Positions 60,480 through 64,000 of a DNA stretch of 64,000 bases are shown in pieces (within the stretch, counting starts at the first letter, position 1; each line of letters starts with the position of its first letter). The notes under the pieces were generated by a model, which was not told the origin of the DNA, made no database searches, and saw only the letters and a program-made list of their open reading frames with translations. Location of the stretch: the NCBI GenBank assembly GCA_005402585.1, contig BIFP01000020.1, positions 235,156 through 299,155 of the forward strand, in the 5' to 3' direction. The DNA comes from Micromonosporaceae bacterium KJ-029. Its GTDB lineage: Bacteria > Actinomycetota > Actinomycetes > Mycobacteriales > Micromonosporaceae. Both the position numbers and the translations under genes were made by a program.

Positions 60480-60692
60480 ATGTCTGTCGAGGAGCCGCTG
60501 TTCCGGATCGTGCGCGGCGTGCCCACCGCCGAGGAACTGGCCGCGTTGGTGGGCGCGATCGTGGCCCGGTCCCGACCGGTGGCCGGACCCGCACCGGCCC
60601 CGACCTCGGCGTGGGCGCGTAGCGGACGCCCGGCGGGAGCGGGCCTGGTGCCCGGCACCGGCGCGTGGCGCGTCTCCGGTCTGCCCCGCTGA
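60480..60692 (+). CDS. accE: Acyl-CoA carboxylase epsilon subunit
   Basis: 70 aa. LFRIVRGVPTAEELAALVGA, then SAWARSGRP and GAWRVSGLPR at the end match the actinobacterial AccE family, which binds AccD and enhances carboxylase activity. Normally adjacent to accD; here it is 6 kb away, divergent from the kinase gene. Confidence 0.88.
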   Translation: MSVEEPLFRIVRGVPTAEELAALVGAIVARSRPVAGPAPAPTSAWARSGRPAGAGLVPGTGAWRVSGLPR

Positions 60693-60813
60693 CCATCCCG
60701 GTACCGCGACCCCGGCGCCGGCGCCGCGCGGGCGGCGGTTGGGGCTGCCAGGGGCGGCTTCCACCTATTAACCTCACTCAGGGGAACGGGGCCGTGACGG
60801 TTGGGAGGGGCCG

Positions 60814-61278
60814 ATGATCCCTGAGGAGGATCGACCAGCGTCCTGGTTGCGTGGTCACGACGGCATCGAGGCAGACATCCGCCAGATGCGGGACTTCGCC
60901 GACAAGCTCCGCGCCGAGGTGGAGAGCAACTACACACCGCACCTGTCGTACATCGCCAACGACATGCTCACTCAGGTGTCCAACCCGGCGGACGCGTTCG
61001 TCGAACTGGTGCAGTTCATGCGCGCCCACTGGGAGACCCAGCAGGCGGCGACCAACGCCGTCTGGGGCCTCGGCGACACCACGGGTCACCTGGCGGCGGC
61101 AGCTAAGGAGGTCGCCGACCGGTACGGCGACGCCGACGCGTTCTCCGCGGCCCGGGTGGCCGACGTCCAGCAGGCGCTCGGTCGGCACGCCGTGCCGACC
61201 GGGCAGCAACCCGAGCCGTCCCCGTCGCTCACCGATCCCACCGGCCCCGACAACTGGGGTCCGGTGGTGCTGCCGTGA
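60814..61278 (+). CDS. EspC/WXG100-like small protein (type VII-related)
   Basis: 154 aa, ATG at 60814 with GGGAGGGG upstream. Residues about 15-115 are helical (GIEADIRQMRDFADKLRAEV ... AAAAKEVADRYGDADAFSAA); the second helix resembles the EspC/ESX secretion-target pattern. The C-terminus is Pro-rich. No classical WxG motif is seen, so the call rests on layout and the two following genes, with which it shares overlapping stops and starts. Confidence 0.6.
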   Translation: MIPEEDRPASWLRGHDGIEADIRQMRDFADKLRAEVESNYTPHLSYIANDMLTQVSNPADAFVELVQFMRAHWETQQAATNAVWGLGDTTGHLAAAAKEVADRYGDADAFSAARVADVQQALGRHAVPTGQQPEPSPSLTDPTGPDNWGPVVLP

Positions 61279-62648
61279 GAGACCCGGGCGTCGGCCGCAG
61301 CGGCGGCCTAACCGACTGGTACCTGATGAACGTCGCCGACATGTGGGCGTGCCTCCAGGATCACCGGACCGACAACCACTGGCGGCATGTCGCAGGCTGG
61401 CGCAAGGTCTGCGAGCTGGCCGACCAGCATCTCGCACGACTCAGGGCGTACCGCGCGAGCCTGGCCCAGGTCTGGCCCCCGGATACCAACACGGCCGCCC
61501 GCGCGTACGTCGCCGAACTGGACGACCTGATCGAGCAGGTACGGCGTACGCACGACGCCGCCGCCGCCAACCAGAACGCATTGTCGGCCGCCACCCAGGC
61601 CATCAGCAGCACCCGCACCGAACTCAAGAAGATCTACGACGATTACGCCGGCAAGCTCCAGCAGAAGCGGGCGTGGGAGGAGACCGCAGCCGACCCTAAG
61701 GCTGTCGCCGGCAGCCGAACGAGCCAGCCGCCGGTCACCGACGCCGATCTGGAACGGCTGAACATCCAGGCGCGCGGCATCATGTACGGCCTCAGTGGCG
61801 AGCTCCAGCAAGCCCAAGTAATGCTCCGCCACCCCCCACCTATGCTCCGAACTCAACCCGCTAGGGATCAACCACCCGTCGAGGGTCACTCCGCCGCAGG
61901 AATTGCTACCCCAATCATCCCGCCCATCGTGCCGGTGCCACTACCTTCGGCAACCGACTCGCCGGTCAATCGGCCGCCCTCCGCACCTCGACCGATAGCC
62001 GTGCCCAGAGCTTCAAACGCAGGCCCCGTGCTCGGTGGGACTAGCCCAGGCCCCGCTCCCGCACTTGCTAATCCCGCAGCACCCCCCACCGCACCGGCTG
62101 CTCCTTCCCCGAGCTTGGACTCTCCGCCGGCACCACCGCTCCCTTCAGGCAGGCGGTCTGCCATCTCGGCGCCAGGGCAGGTCCAGTCCGGCCAGGCCAA
62201 TCGACCCAGCGGCGGGCCGAAACCGACGCCACGAGCGATGCCGCCTGGAGGACTAATCGGCGGAGTCCCTGGGGCTGGGCTCAGTCAACCGGCGGCCGGC
62301 GGTGGGCAGCCCCGTAGGGTCAATCCAATTGGGGGAGTCATCGGGGGTGGCGCGGCTGGCACCGCACCGACCGGCGCAGCAGGCTCGCGGCCAGGCAGTG
62401 GCAGGGCATTCGGCGGAACCCATGCATTCCCACCCATCGGCGGCTCCCCGCACTTCGGCATCTCGAACACGAGCGGGATGGGCAGCATTTCCAACCAGTC
62501 TGGCCGGCGGGACCGCCACGGCGAAGAGCCACGCCGCTGGGATCCGGACCATCCTTGGGAGACAGACCAAGGTGTTAGCCCTGTGGTCCGGCCACCCGAT
62601 GACGACGGGCCAATTGACCCTGGTCCGGCCATCGGCCTTAGCAGGTGA
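61275..62648 (+). CDS. PPE-like N-domain plus Pro/Gly-rich protein (putative type VII substrate)
   Basis: 457 aa, GTG overlapping the previous TGA (GTGA). Residues about 15-180 are helical, with VWPPDTNTAARAYVAELDDL recalling the WxG/PPE turn and long helices ELKKIYDDYAGKLQQK. Residues about 190-420 are Pro/Ala/Gly low-complexity with GGVIGGG-type steps, and the tail is acidic/basic mixed (WDPDHPWETDQG). Codons in the second half end in A or T more often than in neighbouring genes. A secreted or surface role is inferred. Confidence 0.65.
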   Translation: MRDPGVGRSGGLTDWYLMNVADMWACLQDHRTDNHWRHVAGWRKVCELADQHLARLRAYRASLAQVWPPDTNTAARAYVAELDDLIEQVRRTHDAAAANQNALSAATQAISSTRTELKKIYDDYAGKLQQKRAWEETAADPKAVAGSRTSQPPVTDADLERLNIQARGIMYGLSGELQQAQVMLRHPPPMLRTQPARDQPPVEGHSAAGIATPIIPPIVPVPLPSATDSPVNRPPSAPRPIAVPRASNAGPVLGGTSPGPAPALANPAAPPTAPAAPSPSLDSPPAPPLPSGRRSAISAPGQVQSGQANRPSGGPKPTPRAMPPGGLIGGVPGAGLSQPAAGGGQPRRVNPIGGVIGGGAAGTAPTGAAGSRPGSGRAFGGTHAFPPIGGSPHFGISNTSGMGSISNQSGRRDRHGEEPRRWDPDHPWETDQGVSPVVRPPDDDGPIDPGPAIGLSR

Positions 62649-63823
62649 GTCCCCCGGGCAGGCACGCTTGGGCTGCGCTGCTAATCGCGTCAATTCTCAC
62701 CACACTTGCAATCCATCCGTCGCGCGTCCATGCGACGGTCACATCACCTTCCCCAGCCAGTAACCATATTCGCAACGTGCAATGGCACCTGAACTATCTA
62801 TCAGTCGACAAGGCCCACAGGCTCAGCCAGGGTGAGGGGATAGTAGTCGCCGTGCTGGACACCGGCGTCTATCCACACCCCGACCTCCGCAACAACCTAC
62901 TGACGGGGACAGACATCATTCGCGGTGGAAGCGGCGATGGCCGGCTGGACCGAGACGGGCATGGCACCGGCATGGCCGGCCTCATCGCAGCCCACGGCCG
63001 CTCGACGAACAGAGGTGCGCTGGGGATCGCGCCTCAAGCAAAGATCCTTCCGATCCGCTTCAAGATCCACGGCCCTGAGGGCGCGGCCGACGGTCTCAGC
63101 CAAGCCATCGAGTTCGCCGTCAGCAATGGGGCCCGCGTGATAAGCATTTCTTCTGCCGGAGCACCAGACCTCGAATTGCAGCAGGCCATTCAGGAAGCGA
63201 CCCATGCAGACGTCGTAGTTGTGGCGGCCGCCGGCAACAACCCCGACGATCAAAATGTCGGATTTCCTGCAGCATATCCGAACGTGATCGCCGTTGGCGG
63301 AATCGATCAGAGCGGGAGGCACGCCAAGGTTTCCGTTACCGGACACGATGTTGACGTCGTGGCGCCAGCGGTTGGGATCTACAGCACTAACTTCAATGGC
63401 GAGTATCGAAGCGGCACTGGCACGTCTGGGGCTGCGGCGATTGTGGCGGGGGCGGTGGCGTTGATTCGGGCCAAGTATCCGTATCTGCCGGCCGACGAGG
63501 TGGTGCATCGGCTGACTGCCACCGCGATCGACAAGGGGCCGCCTGGCCGTGACGATCAGTACGGCTACGGGGTAATCGACCTGGTGGCGGCGCTGACGGC
63601 AGACGTACCGCTTCGGGGTTTCGAATCGGTGCCGGCGACCGCGCCGGGGGGTGGTGGTCCGAGCACGGCGAGGGCGGATGGGCCTCGGGCCGATGGGGAG
63701 CGGGCAGCGACGGTGTGTGGTCTGGTCACGCTTGGCGTTTTGTTGGCGGCCAGCGGCGCGTGGGCGCTGTTCATCCGGCGTCGGCGGCGATCCGATGATC
63801 CGCCGCCGCGAATCACTCGTTGA
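62645..63823 (+). CDS. mycP: Mycosin-like S8 serine protease (type VII-associated)
   Basis: 392 aa, GTG overlapping the previous TGA. A signal peptide (about residues 8-30) is followed by the subtilase domain with Asp72 (VAVLDTGVYPHPDL), His106 (DGHGTGMAGLI), Asn in AAAGNNPDDQ and Ser261 (GTGTSGAAAIVAGAVALI). A Pro/Gly linker and a C-terminal membrane helix (VTLGVLLAASGAWALF) with Arg-rich tail complete the MycP layout. Mycosins process ESX substrates and stabilise the secretion complex. Codon use from 62650 to about 63420 is distinctly less GC-rich. Confidence 0.9.
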   Translation: MSPPGRHAWAALLIASILTTLAIHPSRVHATVTSPSPASNHIRNVQWHLNYLSVDKAHRLSQGEGIVVAVLDTGVYPHPDLRNNLLTGTDIIRGGSGDGRLDRDGHGTGMAGLIAAHGRSTNRGALGIAPQAKILPIRFKIHGPEGAADGLSQAIEFAVSNGARVISISSAGAPDLELQQAIQEATHADVVVVAAAGNNPDDQNVGFPAAYPNVIAVGGIDQSGRHAKVSVTGHDVDVVAPAVGIYSTNFNGEYRSGTGTSGAAAIVAGAVALIRAKYPYLPADEVVHRLTATAIDKGPPGRDDQYGYGVIDLVAALTADVPLRGFESVPATAPGGGGPSTARADGPRADGERAATVCGLVTLGVLLAASGAWALFIRRRRRSDDPPPRITR

Positions 63824-63869
63824 GGTGTCGGCGTGTCGCTGCGGGGTGAGGTGTGTGCCAGGAGCGGCG

Positions 63870-63904
63870 ATGTCACCCAGACATAAATATGTCACTGAGA
63901 CATC
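63870..63904. repeat. Direct/inverted ATGTCAC repeats, possible IS end
   Basis: ATGTCACCCAGACAT (63870) and ATGTCACTGAGACAT (63889) repeat at 19 bp; each unit is itself a partial dyad (GTC..GAC). AT-rich compared with the surroundings. It lies just behind the stop of the partial ORF at the right edge, as an insertion-sequence end would. Confidence 0.4.
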
Positions 63905-63918
63905 ACGGCTCTTCGAAG

Positions 63919-64000
63919 TTAAGCGGGGTTGAGGTGTCCGCGGTGGCGTCGGGTGGTGGCGGTGCGGGTGCGTAGGCGCTGGTTGTCGGGGTTGCGGAAG
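63919..64000 (-). CDS. C-terminal fragment of an ORF entering from the right
   Basis: Only 26 codons and a TAA stop are visible (NPDNQRLRTRTATTRRHRG). The Arg/Thr-rich end could belong to a transposase, given the repeats at 63870-63904, but it is too short for a family call. Confidence 0.25.
   Translation of the reverse strand, partial: FRNPDNQRLRTRTATTRRHRGHLNPA

Overview
The window is about 70% or more G+C, coding density is high and third codon positions are mostly G or C. The gene set points to a Micromonosporaceae actinomycete, Micromonospora or a close relative: XRE-HTH/DUF397 pair, acyl-CoA carboxylase epsilon subunit, DUF501-FtsB-enolase block, LppX-like lipoproteins, many GTG starts, and repeat families that I associate with that family. 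Most of it looks like chromosomal core, with small accessory insertions. No rRNA, tRNA or CRISPR array was recognised.

Layout. 1-3074 (minus): a DUF4129-membrane protein-MoxR-DUF58 operon that leaves the left edge. 3152-5249 (minus): family 5 uracil-DNA glycosylase, a dienelactone-hydrolase-like enzyme and a proline-rich membrane protein. 5367-11005 (minus): the actinobacterial block eno-ftsB-DUF501-acetyltransferase-ppx, interrupted at 6.3-7.9 kb by an XRE regulator/DUF397 pair and two tiny ORFs. 11.2-19.1 kb: a lipoprotein, a DUF885 peptidase-like protein, and mfd-SurA-like lipoprotein-mazG. 19.3-25.1 kb (plus): AraC regulator, variant cyclase/kynurenine formamidase, membrane protein, PEP carboxylase. 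25.1-31.3 kb: Gly-Asp-Phe repeat membrane protein, RmuC, a large secreted subtilase, a lipoprotein. 31.4-40 kb: ispH, xseA/xseB, two LppX-like lipoproteins, DUF4245, glpX, a DMT transporter, a rhomboid protease. 40.2-49.5 kb: a lytic-transglycosylase-like protein, PIN-PhoH ATPase, a small unknown pair, HTH regulator, otsB, cis-prenyl transferase, pckG. 49.9-60.7 kb: two GtrA proteins, PH-domain protein, birA/accD divergent pair, ECF sigma factor with a membrane partner, M50-like peptidase, GH25 lysozyme, PknB-type kinase, accE. 60.8-63.8 kb: a three-gene type VII secretion-like operon (EspC-like protein, PPE-like proline-rich protein, mycosin). A possible IS boundary lies at the right edge.

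Connections. Carbon metabolism at the PEP node is well represented (eno, ppc, pckG, glpX). Biotin-dependent acyl-CoA carboxylation is represented by birA, accD and accE. Envelope and cell-wall functions recur (rhomboid, lytic transglycosylase, GH25, kinase, GtrA, lipoproteins, prenyl transferase). The most distinctive signals are (i) the type VII-like trio without visible core secretion genes, (ii) several families of intergenic repeats, two copies of one lying directly behind ppc and accD, (iii) a nested inverted repeat upstream of GH25, and (iv) at least a dozen genes whose start codon follows a TANNNT box by only 6-7 nt, suggesting leaderless mRNAs.
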